64,000 nt of DNA, taken from Scenedesmus sp. ARA3. Taxonomy: Eukaryota > Chlorophyta > Chlorophyceae > Sphaeropleales > Scenedesmaceae. The position numbers were made by a program, and so were the translations under genes. Position 1 is the first letter of the stretch, and each line of letters opens with the position of its first letter. The DNA lies in assembly GCA_004335835.1 (NCBI GenBank), contig RWJK01001982.1:159567-223566 (forward strand). The letters run 5' to 3'. The notes beneath the pieces were generated by a model, which saw only the letters and a program-made list of their open reading frames with translations, ran no database searches and was not told where the DNA came from. Shown piece by piece: positions 1 to 16,600 of this stretch.

Positions 1-249
1 GCACTCATATATTACGTATCTTTGTTCAACGCAAGCATCGTCGCTGTCGTGCTCGATACTCACTTGTGGCACCTTTTGCTTGCCTGTGGTGCTGATCGCG
101 TGATCCGGCAACTTAACGATACTTCTTCACAAACTAGAGGCCAACGAAATACTCTCGCTGCTGCTGCCCGCGCTGCTTGCCTGCCTGGCCCCACACAGCA
201 GTAGTGCATAGCCAGCAGCAGCAGCAAGCAGCCACGGGGCTTCAACACA

Positions 250-753
250 ATGGTGAAGCTCGTCAGGTGCGATCTGGCTTCAAATCGCATTACAATCTTA
301 GTAGTGGTCTGCAGACAGCCTGCACTTTCAACATCCAGCTTATACGTCTATGCATCAGCAGCAGTCTGTCTATAGGCACAGTGTGCCCTTGACGCACAGT
401 GGTTCTCCTGCTGCAGGTTTCTGATGAAACTGTCGAATGAGACAGTACAAATAGAGCTCAAGAATGGCACAACGCTGCAGGGCACCATCACAGGTGCGTG
501 CTGCGTGCTGCTGCGCTTGGCATTCTTTCAGCAGTGCCAGGCAGTGCCATCATTTGTTTGGGATAGCAGCACCAGCAGGCACGGCGATCCAGCACAAAGT
601 GACCTGTTGGTTTGTCTACCAAGCCGTGACAGCAGTTATACGTGATCTGCGAGTGCGGCATGTCAGCGGGAACCGGTGTACAGATTGTGTCCGGCACGTG
701 TACATGATGCTGCTGTGGTAGTGGCAGCAGCAGCAGCTGCTGTGGTAGCGGCC

Positions 754-795
<42 letters not shown>

Positions 796-2228
796 CAACT
801 GCAGCACCACCTTTGCAAACTTTCATCTGCAAGAGCACCACCAATCCAGCATCAGCAGCAGGCAGCAGGGCATGCACCTCATCACCTTGCTTTCGTTTTG
901 TTCTTTTGCTCTCAGGTGTTGATGTGGCTATGAACACGCACCTCAAGGCGGTCAAGCTCATGCCCAAGTGTTTTCTGCACTGCTGACTCTGCTGCCGCGC
1001 TGTCCCCATTTGCCGCACCGCCTTGTTCTTTCGCCCCTTCAGTTGTGGATGTGGCCATGAACACACAGCTCAGGGCAGTCAAGCTCATGCCCAAGTGCTT
1101 TCTACACTGCTGACTCTGCTGCCGCACTGTCCCCATTTGCCTCACTGCCTTCTTCTTTCGCCCCTTTAGGTGTGGATGTGGCCATGAACACGCACCTCAA
1201 GGCAGTCAAGCTTATGCCCAAGGGCCGCTCCCCGATCTCTGTGGACCACATGAGCGTGCGCGGCAGCAACATCCGCTACTACATCCTGCCAGACTCCCTG
1301 AACCTTGACACGCTGCTGGTCGATATCGATCAGCCGAAGCAGCGGCCGCTCAAGCCGCCGAGGACAGGTGTGGGCATCTGCTTTGGGTATTATGTGTGTG
1401 TTGAGCATTTTGTGTGCTTGATGTTTTACTGCTCATGCTGGACACGCTGCTGGTCGATATCGATCAGCTGAAGCAGCGGCCGCTGAAGCCGCCGAGGACA
1501 GGTGGGGCTGGATATATGTGTGGGTGTGTTGGGGTGTGTGCATGTGTATTGAGGTGTATGCTGCTGTGGTGTGCGCCCAGCGCCCGCGTGGCTGTGTGTG
1601 CAGGTTGGGTGCAGATGTGTCCTTGTGCGCACCTGCATCGGGTGTTATGTGTGTGTTTAGCACTTTGTGTGCTTGATGTTTTACTGATTATGCTGGACAC
1701 GCTGCTCGTCGATATTGATCAGCTGAAGCAGCGTCCGCTGAAGCCGCCGAGGACAGGTGGGGTTGGATATGTGTGGGTGTGTTGGGGTGTGTGCATGTGT
1801 CTGGACGTGTATGCTGCTTGTGGTGTGTGCTCAGCGCCTGCGTGGCTGTGTGTGCAGGTTGGGTGCAGATGTGTCCTTGTCCCAAGCGTGCGGTTGCTTT
1901 TGGTGTCCTGCAAAAGCGCCGGCATTGTTTCTACATGCATTCCGACCCTGCTTTCAGTGGCAGGATTCATTGCAGATGACGACACCCATGTTACCTTTGC
2001 AGATCAAACCCTGGGCTGATAATCGCCTTGCGACGCTGCCGATATGGAATCTGCCTGCCTAGCCAGCTGCTTGATTGATCGATTGTGTAGTACCTGGTCT
2101 CAGTGTTGTTTCGTCCCGCCCACTGCTGCTGCTGCTGCTGCTGCTGTGTTGTTGTTGTGCTTGCAGCTGCTGGCAGGGCCACCCGCGGGCGTGGGCGTGG
2201 CAGGGGACGCGGCAGGGGTAGGGGCTGA
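250..2228 (+). CDS. SMD1: Small nuclear ribonucleoprotein Sm D1
   Basis: Core Sm-ring subunit of spliceosomal U1, U2, U4 and U5 snRNPs; binds the Sm site of snRNA in the nucleus. Exons 250-266, 417-493, 1170-1367 and 2167-2228 give 354 nt, 117 aa, with phases 2, 1, 1 fitting at every junction. The 17-nt first exon encodes MVKLV plus two bases of Arg, matching the family start. Sm1 lies in exons 2-3 ([13 protein letters not shown], then [13 protein letters not shown]); Sm2 follows ([18 protein letters not shown]); the tail is an RG repeat ([10 protein letters not shown]...) ending at TGA 2226-2228, the usual substrate of arginine methylation in SmD1. Length and order match the animal and plant family closely. 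Introns 2 and 3 carry tandem copies of the edges of exon 3. Identification is very secure; only transcript ends are unknown. Confidence 0.96.
752..794 (+). repeat. CAG microsatellite in SmD1 intron 2
   Basis: About 14 CAG units; the surrounding 720-900 region is also rich in CAG/CTG. Confidence 0.95.
916..1095 (+). repeat. Two upstream echoes of SmD1 exon 3 (127-bp tandem unit)
   Basis: Bases 916-968 and 1043-1095 repeat the first ~53 bases of the true exon at 1170. Each copy is preceded by an AG acceptor and by the same intron segment (CTGCTGACTCTGCTGCCG). Starts 916, 1043 and 1170 are exactly 127 bp apart. The copies diverge by a few bases and lack the rest of the exon. Confidence 0.93.
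1436..1756 (+). repeat. Two downstream echoes of SmD1 exon 3
   Basis: Bases about 1436-1501 and 1690-1756 repeat the last ~65 bases of exon 3 (GACACGCTGCTGGTCGATAT onward) and keep a GT donor (GTGGGG). Both lie after the real donor at 1368, separated by T/G-rich intron sequence that is itself duplicated. Confidence 0.92.
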
Positions 2229-3178
2229 GGCTCAGGCTCCTACTGGGGTAGTGCTGCAGCCGTGCGCAGCAAACAGACAGCGCGCAGCATCAAGCTTCGA
2301 TGGCTGGAGTGTGTTGGGGGTTGCTTCTGCTGGGTGCAGGGCGTTGTGAGGCTGGTGGCAGTTCCAAAGCAGCCGTTTTGGCAAGCTCAGGGTGCATTGC
2401 ACTGCTGCGCGTTGTTGTTCACGCTGCTACCGGCTGCAGTTGCGGAATGGTCTGGCGCACTACATGTGGATGAACATCAGGCATTACAGATGCAACATGC
2501 TGTGCAGGCGTTAGTGTGTGCTGAGTTGTGTGTGAGTGTTTGAACACCAAAAGGTGCACACTTTTGTGCAGCTGCTGACAAGGCCACGCTGCGGCTCTTG
2601 CACTGTCAGTGCTGCATGACGAAGAGCAATATGCGGCTGGAAGACCACTGCTCTCTGCATGCGTGGCTGTTGCGGTGCTGCTGTTGACGCTGTCTACACG
2701 GGTGTGCCAAAGTATGGCGCGTGTTGGATTGTGCTTGCACGGCTGCTATGCACAGGCCAGTGGCAGACTTGACTTGTGAACACTGCCTGTCAACTGCTAT
2801 GTTGCGGCCTGCGTGAGCATTTTGATGGGGTTGGTGAAAGCCAGCAGTTCAAGTCTTTCAAATGGTGCACTGTCAGGGTGTACCCTACACAGTTCTTTGG
2901 ACTGTTTTGTAACACGGTGTGAGTCACGTGAATATGTTGAAGATTCCTTGCCATACCAAGTGCTGATGAAAATGACTTATTGTCCGATTAATCGCTTACT
3001 GAACGGCATATATGTTACAAGGGTGCTCACAGCCTGCGCAGCTGCGGGCACCAAGCATACGAGGTGCACAGCTGCAAACAATCAACCATCACCAACCCTC
3101 TGCAGAATCCCAGCATCTAGACTGATTAGGATTGTGATGACTTTGGCCGCAGCTGTCAGTGATCAATGCACATGACAA

Positions 3179-3183
3179 TGTAA
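3179..3183 (+). terminator. Candidate TGTAA polyadenylation signal (SmD1)
   Basis: TGTAA is the usual green-algal poly(A) signal. This copy lies 950 nt after the SmD1 stop, which is long for a 3' UTR, so the assignment is tentative. Confidence 0.35.
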
Positions 3184-3446
3184 AACCAGACACAAATCAA
3201 GAATGGCAAGAGTGAAGGGCTGCAGGCCATGCACTGCAGCAGCAGCAAGCTGTAGCTCAGCTAAGCCGCCTGAACTGCAGCAGCAACTGTCTGCACCACC
3301 AACACAATGCAGTAGCAGTGGCTTGATTAGACATCATAACCCACTCACAGCTGGCACATGTGCGCTCAGTGTGTGGCAGAAGTGCTACGTGGAACGCTGC
3401 TGCCGCCACTGCTGCTGCTGCTGCTGCTGCTGTTGAGCCCGTCGTC

Positions 3447-3590
3447 CGCAAGCCTGCCGTGCAAACCTGAGCTGGGGTTGTCAGTGGCCAAGCAGTCATG
3501 CCGCTGCTGCTGCCGCCGCTGCTGCGGCCTACTGCTCTGCGGCGTGCCTTGTGAACCTGAACTTGGTCTTGTTGGACGCAAAGTAGCCCT
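3447..3590 (-). repeat. Two downstream echoes of the ClpR terminal exon
   Basis: Segments about 3447-3513 and 3528-3590 resemble the end of the ClpR coding exon at 3653-3730 (CCTTGTAAACCTGAATTTGG on the + strand and its neighbours), each followed by CCGCTGCTGC repeats. They lie beyond the stop codon in the direction of transcription. Confidence 0.8.
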
Positions 3591-3652
3591 GCCGCTGCTG
3601 CCGCCGCTGCTGCTGCTGCTGCTGCTGCTGCTGCCGCTGCTGCTGCTGCCGC

Positions 3653-4386
3653 CTACTGCTCCCCCGCCTGCCTTGTAAACCTGAATTTGGGCTTGTCGGA
3701 TGAAAAGAAGCCCTGCTGCTGCGCCATGGCGTCCTTTGCGATCTTGCGGAAGCGGTTCATCTTGTAGCCCGGCACCAGCTTGTCAACCAGGCCCTCCTCG
3801 TAGGCCTGCTTCACGCTGAAGTAGCGCTTGCTGCAGAGGGCAACACATTAACAAACAAGCAGGGTGGGCAGCGGCGAGTGTAAGTGGTGTGTGCAAGAGA
3901 TGCGTTCAGTGTCCTTAAATATGCCTGCTGCACTTTGAAGTAGCGCTTGCTGCAGCACAACAGACAAACAAACAGATGCACACAGTTGATGTAACAGGGC
4001 AAGTGGCAGTTGTGGCTGGGCACCAGCTTGTCCGCCAAGCCTTCTTTGTAGGCCTGCTTCACACTGAAGTAGCGCTTGCTGCATGTGCAAAGAACAGCCA
4101 ACAAAGACTGAGTGACACATCAGTGGCAAGTGGCAGATGTGGCCGGGCACGAGCTTGTCAACCAAGCCTTCTTTGTAGGCCTGCTTCACACCGAAGTAGC
4201 GCTTGCTGCAGCACACACAAACAGAAGCAGTACCAAGAGGTTCATAACTACAGGTTTCCCACTGCGCCGCTCACCGTGAGAGGTACTCCTTCTGGCAGGT
4301 GGCCAGGTCCTTGCCGGTGCTGCGTGCCAGGATGGCTGCATAGTACTTGGTGGCGTACTCCAGCTCATTGGCCTGGTGACACAAGC

Positions 4387-4426
<40 letters not shown>

Positions 4427-6499
4427 GAGAGGTTTGCACAACCACATGATGGCTGCGTAGTACTTGGTAGCATACTCCAGCTCGTTGGCCTAGCAGCTGC
4501 AGCAGCAGCAGCAGCAGGTGTGCACGTGGGATTCTGCACATGTACGCACGGGCCAATGGTGGGCTGCACGCCGCCTGCAGCTGATTTATAACATTAGCCT
4601 TCTTGCAAACCATACCTTGACATTGACGTCGGCAGCTGATTCATGAGGGCAAAAACATGTTCCAGCAGCATGGCACAGATTTATATTAAACAGATCATGC
4701 CAAGAACTGGGCCCTCTGCGCCTGCAGAGGCTGCATGGTGAAGGAAGCAGCATGAACACCGCAAAGCCGCCGCACCTGCAGCTGCGCGTCCACTGCCTGC
4801 CCAAACACGCGGTTCATCACAGGCGGCGCCGTGCTGATCTTGGCGTGAGGGAAGGTGTAGCGGTGGCCCTTCTGGCCTGCTGCCAGCAGAACTGCGGCCT
4901 GGTTCTGAGCCTTCCAGGTGACACCTGCAGCGCGATGATAAGCCAGCCACAGCAGCACAGCACAGCACAGCACGTGAGCACGAATGTGACACCTGCATCC
5001 CGCACAGCAAGCACGTGAGCGCACATACCTAGGCAAGCACCGGATACACTGGCCAGGCCGCACGTCCTGCAGTCCTGGCTTGCAAGCACACAACCTCACA
5101 TAACATAATATAGTGGTTTGGGCGACACGCCCACAAACCTGCGCACCAGCCGCCCACCTGCTGTACAGCAATGCAGCAGAAGCAACGAACGACCGACACG
5201 CGAGAAGCCGCTTTTGCTCACCTGTGTACAGCGGGGCGCGCATGAAGCCCAGCGCTGCCAAGATGGCAACAAAAACAGTCAACAAGCAACACCTCACATC
5301 ATATCGAAGGTGCAGCACACAGCAAGGAAACACCACACCCCACCCACCTGTGTACAGCGGAACGCGCGTGAAGCCCAGCGCCGCCCAGATGGCACAGCAC
5401 ACATCACCCTCAGCAGCCAGCACACACTAAATGCGCACAAAGAACCTCCAAAAAAGAAGAATCAAGTAGTGCGCCCACCTGTGTACAGCGGGGCGCGCGT
5501 GAAGCCCAGTGCCGCCCAGATGGCGTAGAACTCGTTGTCTGCTGACACTGCCTGGCCCTGCTCGTTGATGCAGCCCGTGGAGTTGAGGTACACGTAAATG
5601 GGCTTGGTGCGGTTCTTGTCATCGAAATCAAGGTAGTAGCACTGCGCAACCACCAGCTCAGTCACCGAGGGCAGGAACTGCGTGTTACATGTAATGTTGG
5701 GTGAAAGGCAGCAGCCAGGCAAAGCAGCAGAGTGTCAGCTGTGTACATGTGCCGGCAAGAGTCTCTGAAGGTAGTAGCACTGCGCCACCACCAGCTCAGT
5801 CGCCGAGGGCAGGAACTGCGCAATGTATGTTACGACACAGCAGCCAGCAGCAGCAGCAGCAGCGTTAGCTATGACAATGTGCAAATGTCTGAACGTGAGT
5901 GTGTCAGGTAGTAGCACTTCATATAAGCATTGCGCACTGCAAGGAAGGGGTGCCAGGCCCAAGCACAACAGGCTGGAGCAACGCACTGGCAGGGGTCTGC
6001 ATCCTGCATGCCTGCATGCTTGTTGCTGACCTGGCGCGACACCCATGCAAACTCCGTGTGCAGCAGCACCACTGCCATCTGCTGCAAATGCTGCAGCTGC
6101 TGCTGCTGCTGTGTAGGACCAACACTGCAGCTTGCCAGTCCATGCAAACACAAGATCTCACCGGCATGCTGATGTAGATCACGCGCTGCTGCAGCAGCAG
6201 CGACGGCAGGTCAGGCGGGTTGCCAAACCGCTCCGCCTCTGGCAAGAAGATAGGCCTGCCCTCTGGGTAGCTCTGGTAGTCACCATACGCTGCACGAGCA
6301 CCTGAGTAGCTGCGGCCTCTGCCTGCCATTGTTGCTGCTGCCGCGCCGCCAGGGCCGCCTGCTGCTGCTGCTGCTGCCGGCATGCTGTAGCTGCTGCTGC
6401 TGCTCTGCGTGGCTGCGCGCGCTGCAAAGCCGAGGCCTGCCGGGTTTGAGGGGTCGAAGCGCTCGCCGCGCATGTAGTGCTTGCTGGACAGCGTGGCCT

Positions 6500-6568
<69 letters not shown>

Positions 6569-7617
6569 GTGGCAAGAAAGTGAAGGTCAATACCCTATTC
6601 ATTGGTGCCAAGCAGTGCACTGTTATAGCAACGCATAGCCCAGTGCACAGTTGATGATGTGTGCATCCTGCAGCAGCTGCGGGTACTGCGGCCTAACAGC
6701 TGCGCTGAGCAAAGCCAAGCGCATTACAACTGTGCACTCGCTTGCAGGAGGTTGGCAGCGCAGCGCAATACAGGCATCCCAGTGGTCGCAACACACGCGT
6801 TTCAGCACATCAATCGGCTCATGAACATACTGCGCATGCTGGCATGCTGCAGACTACCGGCTGCTTGCATTTACGAGACGCTTGCAAGCATGTTGATGTC
6901 AGTCAGCTGCAAGCATATGCACGCTGCTGTCCTGGTTTGACTCAACAGCAGCAGCTGCATGCCGTGATTTCACAGGTTTTGTTAAAAAAATTCCATGCGC
7001 AGCTGATAGCTGCAGCCATTTCTAACCAGAGGGCAGCAAGCAGCATGTGCATGGGCACCTTGCTGGTGCTGACATAGCAGCATTTATATTGCAACCACAT
7101 GCTGTATGCTGAGACAGACATCGTGTATTGCATGTATGCCAAAAATAGCTATTTGCATCACGCACACAACACATTAGGGGACTGCGGGCCAGCTGCTGCT
7201 TTGCTGCTGTCACGACTTCACCACTCTTCTGCCTTACAATCATGCCACATCGCTAGCTGGCCAGCTCACCGGATCAGGAGTGTTAATGCCAGGCCCTGAA
7301 AGCCCCAGTGCAGCTATCTGCTGCGGTGTGAGGCCATAGAGTGGCTTGTCCTCCTGCTGCTCCTCTGCTGCTGCCTGCTCCTCCTGCTGCCTGCCTGGAG
7401 CGAACCACTCATACTGGTCTGCTAGCTGGTTCGTAAGACGGAAATACTCTGCATCTCCATCGGAGTATTCGCTCGAGGGCCCGAACACCTGCCACTTGTG
7501 GGCTGCTGGCACCGTTCTGCTCTTTGATGGCGAGATCACTGGCCGCAGTGCTACGCGCGCGCTGCTGCGGCCGGCGTGCGCCACTGCACGTCTGCTGTCA
7601 TGCAGACGGCAGTGCAT
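3653..7617 (-). CDS. ClpR-type plastid Clp protease core subunit (non-catalytic)
   Basis: Non-proteolytic member of the ClpP/ClpR rings of the chloroplast Clp protease. Exons on the complement: 7617-7270, 6497-6162, 5677-5479, 4924-4776, 4372-4275, 3830-3653; 1308 nt, 435 aa, all phases consistent. Residues 1-~200 are a basic presequence plus a low-complexity stretch. The ClpP fold begins near PDLPSLLLQQRVIYISMP, then VTELVVAQCYYLDFDD, IYVYLNSTGCINEQG, QAAVLLAAGQKGHRYTFP and KRYFSVKQAYEEGLVDKLVP. The catalytic Ser of ClpP (GQAASMG) aligns with Asn in WKAQNQAAV, and the catalytic His segment reads STAPP, so Ser and His are both absent, as expected for ClpR. It looks closest to the ClpR1/3/4 group, but I cannot say which. 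Most introns carry echoes of neighbouring exon edges. Confidence 0.9.
3925..4210 (-). repeat. Three upstream echoes of the ClpR last exon
   Basis: Segments at about 4142-4210, 4018-4083 and 3925-3957 copy the 5' part of the last exon (KRYFSVKQAY...) with its CTGCAG acceptor. In transcription order they precede the true exon at 3830. The two long ones read KRYFGVKQAYKEGLVDKLVPG and KRYFSVKQAYKEGLADKLVPS. Confidence 0.92.
4387..4491 (-). repeat. CAG/CTG run and upstream echo of ClpR exon 5
   Basis: (CAG)n at 4387-4424 on the + strand (CTG in the sense of the gene) lies just upstream of the exon 5 acceptor at 4373. Bases 4441-4491 copy the 5' part of exon 5 (ANELEYATKYYAAIM). Confidence 0.85.
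4978..5822 (-). repeat. Echoes of ClpR exons 3 and 4
   Basis: Bases 5770-5822 copy the start of exon 3 (FLPSATELVVAQCYYL) with a CAG acceptor, upstream of the true exon. Bases 5216-5263 and 5343-5396 copy its end (GFMRAPLYTG and GFTRVPLYTG) with GT donors, downstream. A short piece at 4981-5000 copies the exon 4 acceptor (CAGGTGTCAC). Confidence 0.9.
6498..6571 (-). repeat. CAG/CTG microsatellite at a splice acceptor
   Basis: About 24 CAG units on the + strand, slightly interrupted. In gene orientation it is a CTG run ending in CTGCAG, the acceptor of ClpR exon 2 at 6497. Confidence 0.95.
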
Positions 7618-9808
7618 GCTCAATGTGTGTCGTGTAGGAGGGGGGCCAGCAGCAGCAGCACTTCGGAGGTCCTCGGCGATTCGTGCAAGCCACCTAGCAA
7701 AGAAGTTCAACGTTTATGTCAACTATACAACATTTGCTAGAAGTGCTTAACGCACGCCCTAGCTTCAACATCCGACATGCTGTGGCTTGGACTGCACGGG
7801 TTTTGGCTGGGCGCTTGATCCAAGTATTGCAAATACACATGCATGCACTGTGCCATCTATCTGCACTGATTGGAGGGAGGCTGTCAAGCAGGCCTGTACT
7901 TGCTGCTTGTACTGCTGCTGCAGCAGCAGGAGTCCTGAATCACCGACTGGGCGTTTGGACACTTAATTCGATGCTTGACAATGTAAGTGTTCCTATTTAC
8001 TTCCGTCAGCCGTCAATCGAGTACACCAACGCACTCTGGCAAGCTACTTGCTGACAGCCATGCCAGCCTGGATCTATTTGCACAGCCTGCTATGCAGCTG
8101 CTGCAACACTCTTCATCATCTGGAGTTGTTCAGAAATGCCGTGCATCCTGCGAGAACAAAATTGAAAGCCCGCCTTTACATGTTCAGCAATTGTACAAAA
8201 GACATCCCGCACAAGTGCATCACCCCGCCATGGGCGCACGCTGCAGCCGCATGCCCATATGCTATGACATGTGTGGTAGGCTAGCCCAGTCTGTAGTAAT
8301 GCAACCAAGTACTCAATGACAGTACAGTAGAATTTCATCTGAAAAGGAAGCCCAGTCATCAGTAGCACAACATCCTGACCTGGGCTGCTAGCGTGAAGGA
8401 GTGCTTCACTATCCTGCTGACCCGGTCAGCTTGGGCCAAGCTAACCGCCTACCATGCTGGAACACCACTAGCTGGCAAGCTCAACAGCAAGATGCAGCCC
8501 AAACAAAACTCGCTGGCGAGCATGAACAAGCCTTGCCTTGCTGGCGCTACGTTCGCCTGTATGTCACCTGTCGAAACCAGCGGCTGCAGAAAGCTGGCAG
8601 CTGCCAGTGCGAAGTCACATTGTTTGGTGAAGTACAATGCGCACCATGCCTCAGCCTTTACCAGACTTGTGATTTGATTCGAAACATCCCACTGATACCT
8701 GACACATCACCTAAAGCTCAAGGCAACCACACGTTTCCGTGCACAACTAGCAGCTGGCAGCTGCTCTGTAGCAGCACTGACACAGCTGAAGCATGCCATG
8801 CGCAGCACCAGTGCTTTTCCCAGTGCACGCAATGCTGACAAGAGGATGTACATCTGCACGCAAGGCCCAAGCCTGGACCGCAAACAATATGCAAGGGGCA
8901 TACCTCACCCACAGTAGTAACAACAATACCTGCCAGGCCACCACAACGCAGAGGGCGCAGCGAGAGGCCTGTGTGATGATCAGTGCTTGAGCAAAGCTGT
9001 AATAAACACACACAGGGCGTGTTGCAACAAAATACTAGCACTGAGCCCTGAACTGTTGGCAGAACATGAACTTGCAGCCCTACAATAGACCTGCATCTGC
9101 AGATGAGGCTGACACAAAAATGTGGATGATTGCACGACTGTTTGCATGCGGTATAGGCCTGGGTAACAGCCCCTGTGAGTGGGGCGCACTGGCAGTGTTG
9201 CAGCCAGCACAAACCTCGTGTATCCCAGAACTCCAGACATGTGCTCGCAACCAAGCAGCGCACCACAAGCACAACACGCTAGCTGCTCTGCTGTAGATGG
9301 CCCACATTCCTACCAGCGCCTCACCAAGCAGAACATTCAAAGACGCAGAACAGTTGTTACTAAACAATAGACAGCTCCACACGCAAACACTGTGCAGCAT
9401 CTTTCAGCTGCTGACAAATGCCCCTCCCCAGCCCAGCAATCTCCCACCCCAGAACATCCTCCAGCTGCACCGCATAAAGTGCAGTTACACCAGGTCACAC
9501 CATGAACCCAAGAAACTCCACCTCGGAATGCGTTGTCACACGCTGTTCCCCAATCTGCTTGTCGCCCGCTGCCCCTCCTGCCTATTCCTGCTACCCTACA
9601 GTAACATCTGCTGCCATGGTTTAGCAAGCTGCAGGATGCTGCAGCAAGCCAGTGTGTCACAGCATACTTCCTCTGCCAGCTAGTGGTACCAGCCACTGCA
9701 TAAGCCTGCACGTCACAACGAGCTACACCACCACCAGCTGCTACCTTACTCTCGCTCGCCGCAGCAGCTGCAGCACACTTGTGCACACATACAATGGACA
9801 ACACGCGC
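7618..9808. other. Intergenic: ClpR 5' flank and kinase 3' flank
   Basis: No exon with recognisable protein similarity on either strand; ORFs here are short and have no family pattern. TTACA at about 9484 (TGTAA on the minus strand) could be the kinase poly(A) signal, about 320 nt after its stop. Otherwise nothing seen. Confidence 0.5.
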
Positions 9809-13627
<3,819 letters not shown>

Positions 13628-16600
13628 CTTTGAGCCTGGACAGTTTTGAAGAGAGCTTCGTCTCTCAGCACAGCTGTTGCTTGCGGAGCTCAGGCGGGTA
13701 GAGCGAACAATGCTTCTGATACCGTGCTTGGCTGTCGCACAATCCAAAGACTCAGAAGCTGCCGATACGTAACCTGAGATTTATTATACGTCTGTCTATA
13801 GCTAGGTTTGCGAGACAGCTCTGCTCAATTGAACTGCAGTCTGACTTTACAATTATGATTTAGCACATCTACACAGTTTCCGACGCACCAGATAAAATTG
13901 CAAGCAAAATGTTAAGGTGAGCTGCAGTATGTGCGGGGCGCATACGTAGTGGCTGTAGCCTTGCACCGCTGCTGTAGCTGGCTGTAGCCCCTGCTGTAGC
14001 AGGGTAGTGCCAACCTGGCTGGTTGAACCCTGCTGTTCAGACATGCAGTTGACACGCCCTAATGACACCGTGAATCCGATATGTGCTCAAGAGCATGGTT
14101 CAGCCCCTACACATCGCAAGTGTTTCGTTTGGCGGATCTGACATGCCGGGGTGATTGACCTTGTGTTGACCTTCGATAGTCCATTGCTGTCCAGGCTTGT
14201 GAAGCTCTGGGTGCACTTGTGTGTTGCACAACCATATGATGTACCATGGACAATACTGCGGTAACTGACAAAATTAGTATGTGAGTTACATAACGAAATG
14301 CCAACGGCAACGCGCTTGAGGCAGTTGGCTCCTGCAAGATTGGCGTTCACATGATGTGATCTCCGAAATCACAAACAACGAACGCGTACTGCCAGCAAAA
14401 TCACCAATTTTGGTGGTTTGGCATCGCTGTCCGTTCTGAGTCCGCAGTGCAACCACAATGACAAGTAATAAGCACACGCTAGATGGCAAAAACACACACA
14501 GCAGCAGCTGCAAGCCGGCCTCTTGCCCAGACCTTGCGCCATCAAGCAGCTGCATCTACTCTTCTACCATAGTAAAATGCGTTGTGCTCTATCAGCATCA
14601 GCCATGTCAACCTATATGTTGCCGCCAGCAGCACCAGCGTTGTGCACCGCCTGCACCACAGCATGGCACACGTTTTCGCTGTGACACCAATGGGTGCACA
14701 ACTGATGCTACCCAAAGCTGCGAGAGTATGTTGTCTGACATATCGGTCTCACAGCAGATGCAGACAGCCTCCAGCCTGGATTCAAATAGTACTTTCAACC
14801 CAGCGTTCAGGTGTTGTATGCCGTCTCATGAGCACAGGAACCACACTGACAAACCACTGCAATGCAGTGTGTTGCCACCCGTTTATGATCACCAAAGGCT
14901 TCGGCTGCAATGAGACAGCTTGCATGCCTTTGTGTATACCTGCATATTGGTTAATGGTTAACAAAATGTCACAGCAACACGGTGCTGAGATAAGGGCAGA
15001 GGGGAGCAATTGCAACTCAAGCACACATGTCAGCTGGCGGTCACCTGCTTGAAGACGTGTGATGCTCAGTGATGAGTGTTGTTGCTGCGGCAACGCACAG
15101 CATCTGGAACCGCATCGTAGAAGGCACTCAAACAGCCCCAATGCAAGAGCCCACTCAGCAACACATGAGTGGGTAAGTACAAGGAGTCGAAACAGACATC
15201 AGACACCCAAACAACACACAGCAGCAAGCCGCCACTGCAAGCAGTATGTTGCTAGTTCAGCGTGCAGCAGCTATGCACGGCAGCCTGATCGCTGAAGCCT
15301 AGCCAAGAACCGAAGGATGCTGTCCAGACCTCCTTTGCAAGATGCAGACATCTGCAATGGCATGGCTGTCAAAGCACAGGCCTAGTCAAGCCAAACAATA
15401 TGCGGGCGGTCCACGACAACTGATTGCCTCTGTGACATGCACATGCCTTTCAAGCAGAGGATTGCAGGCATGGTGACTGTAGCTGTGCCCTGCTGCACTG
15501 GGCAACCTGTGATACTACTGCACGGTCCCCCACGGGTGTCATGCACATCCCAGCTTTGTTGGTCCTGTAGTATAAATGTAACAGAAACAGGCAGTGCCAG
15601 CCAGCGCAGCATGACTAGCACTGGATGACAATGGATAACAGTTGACCGCCGAAACAACAAACAAGCTCTATGGCAACTGGCACATTGCACACGTTGTCAT
15701 TTGGCTGTTGCTCATTGTATGTGCCTGATGCGGTATCAGGCGCAGTAACTGTGCATGCAGTGGCCTGGCACAGCTGAACTGCCTGAAATGCCCAAAGCAG
15801 TTATGACAACCATGGGCACAGGAGAAAGATAACCAGAACAAGTGAAGTGTTCAGGTTGATGCCAGCAAAAGCATCTAGCCTGCAGTTCCGGGTTTTGAGC
15901 AGACAAACCTACTCTTGTCCTCTTCCTGGCGTGATCTGGCCACTTCTGCGTCTGGATGAAAACACCTTTGTTCACCAATGTCCTCTTCTCGGGATTAAGC
16001 ACTGCACTGAAGATGGCATGCCACCCTCGAGCACATGCCCATATGCTAGCTCCACCATCACAAAATCCAACCACCTCCACACATATCATCACCGCCTGGG
16101 CTCCTGCTTGCTTCCATGGTTACTCTTAGCCTGTGGCATTCACCATGGGCCAAATAACATGGAGCCAAAGCAGCATTGCTACTATGCAGTAAAAGTTGCA
16201 CACGAGCTCGCGTGCATCTTTGCCACAAACAGCGTTATGCACAAGCATGCGGAAGGCAAGGTCAGCTACATGTATGACTAACCGTGTGACACATGCACGC
16301 CCGAGTAGCTAGCACTTGCTGACATCAGGGGCGCCAGTGTCGTGCTTTACGAGGTCAGCATGGTGGCTGGGCCTGGCGCTGCCAAGTGCTGCCCGCTTTG
16401 CAATATGCAGTTCTTGTCGCGATGGCAACCACATGCAGCTGGGCTGATGCCGCAGATTGTGCTGATTAGCCCAAATGTCCTTCACCAACAGCTTCACAGC
16501 AAAACGTCAGACTTGCTCAATGCATGCACAAGGCTTGCTGCTCTTCTACTGGTGGTTTCACCCGATGGAATCTGCTTGCAACAAGCAGCCCCAAGAATGC

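Larger units (their letters stand above)
2229..3652. other. Convergent intergenic region, SmD1 and ClpR 3' flanks
   Basis: No credible coding exon. A TGTAA motif at 3179-3183 on the + strand could end the SmD1 transcript. Bases 3447-3652 hold degraded copies of the ClpR stop-codon region and CTG/CCG repeats. The rest shows nothing recognisable. Confidence 0.6.

Noticed and set aside
488..1066. Long minus-strand ORFs through CAG runs (here and at 35523-37061, 42219-42741)
   Set aside because: CAG/CTG repeats are open in all frames; the homopolymer-rich translations are shadows of introns or real genes.
5022..5059. 38-nt ClpR microexon between exons 3 and 4
   Set aside because: It ends in an in-frame stop; extending exon 4 to the CTGCAG at 4925 restores phase and family similarity without it.
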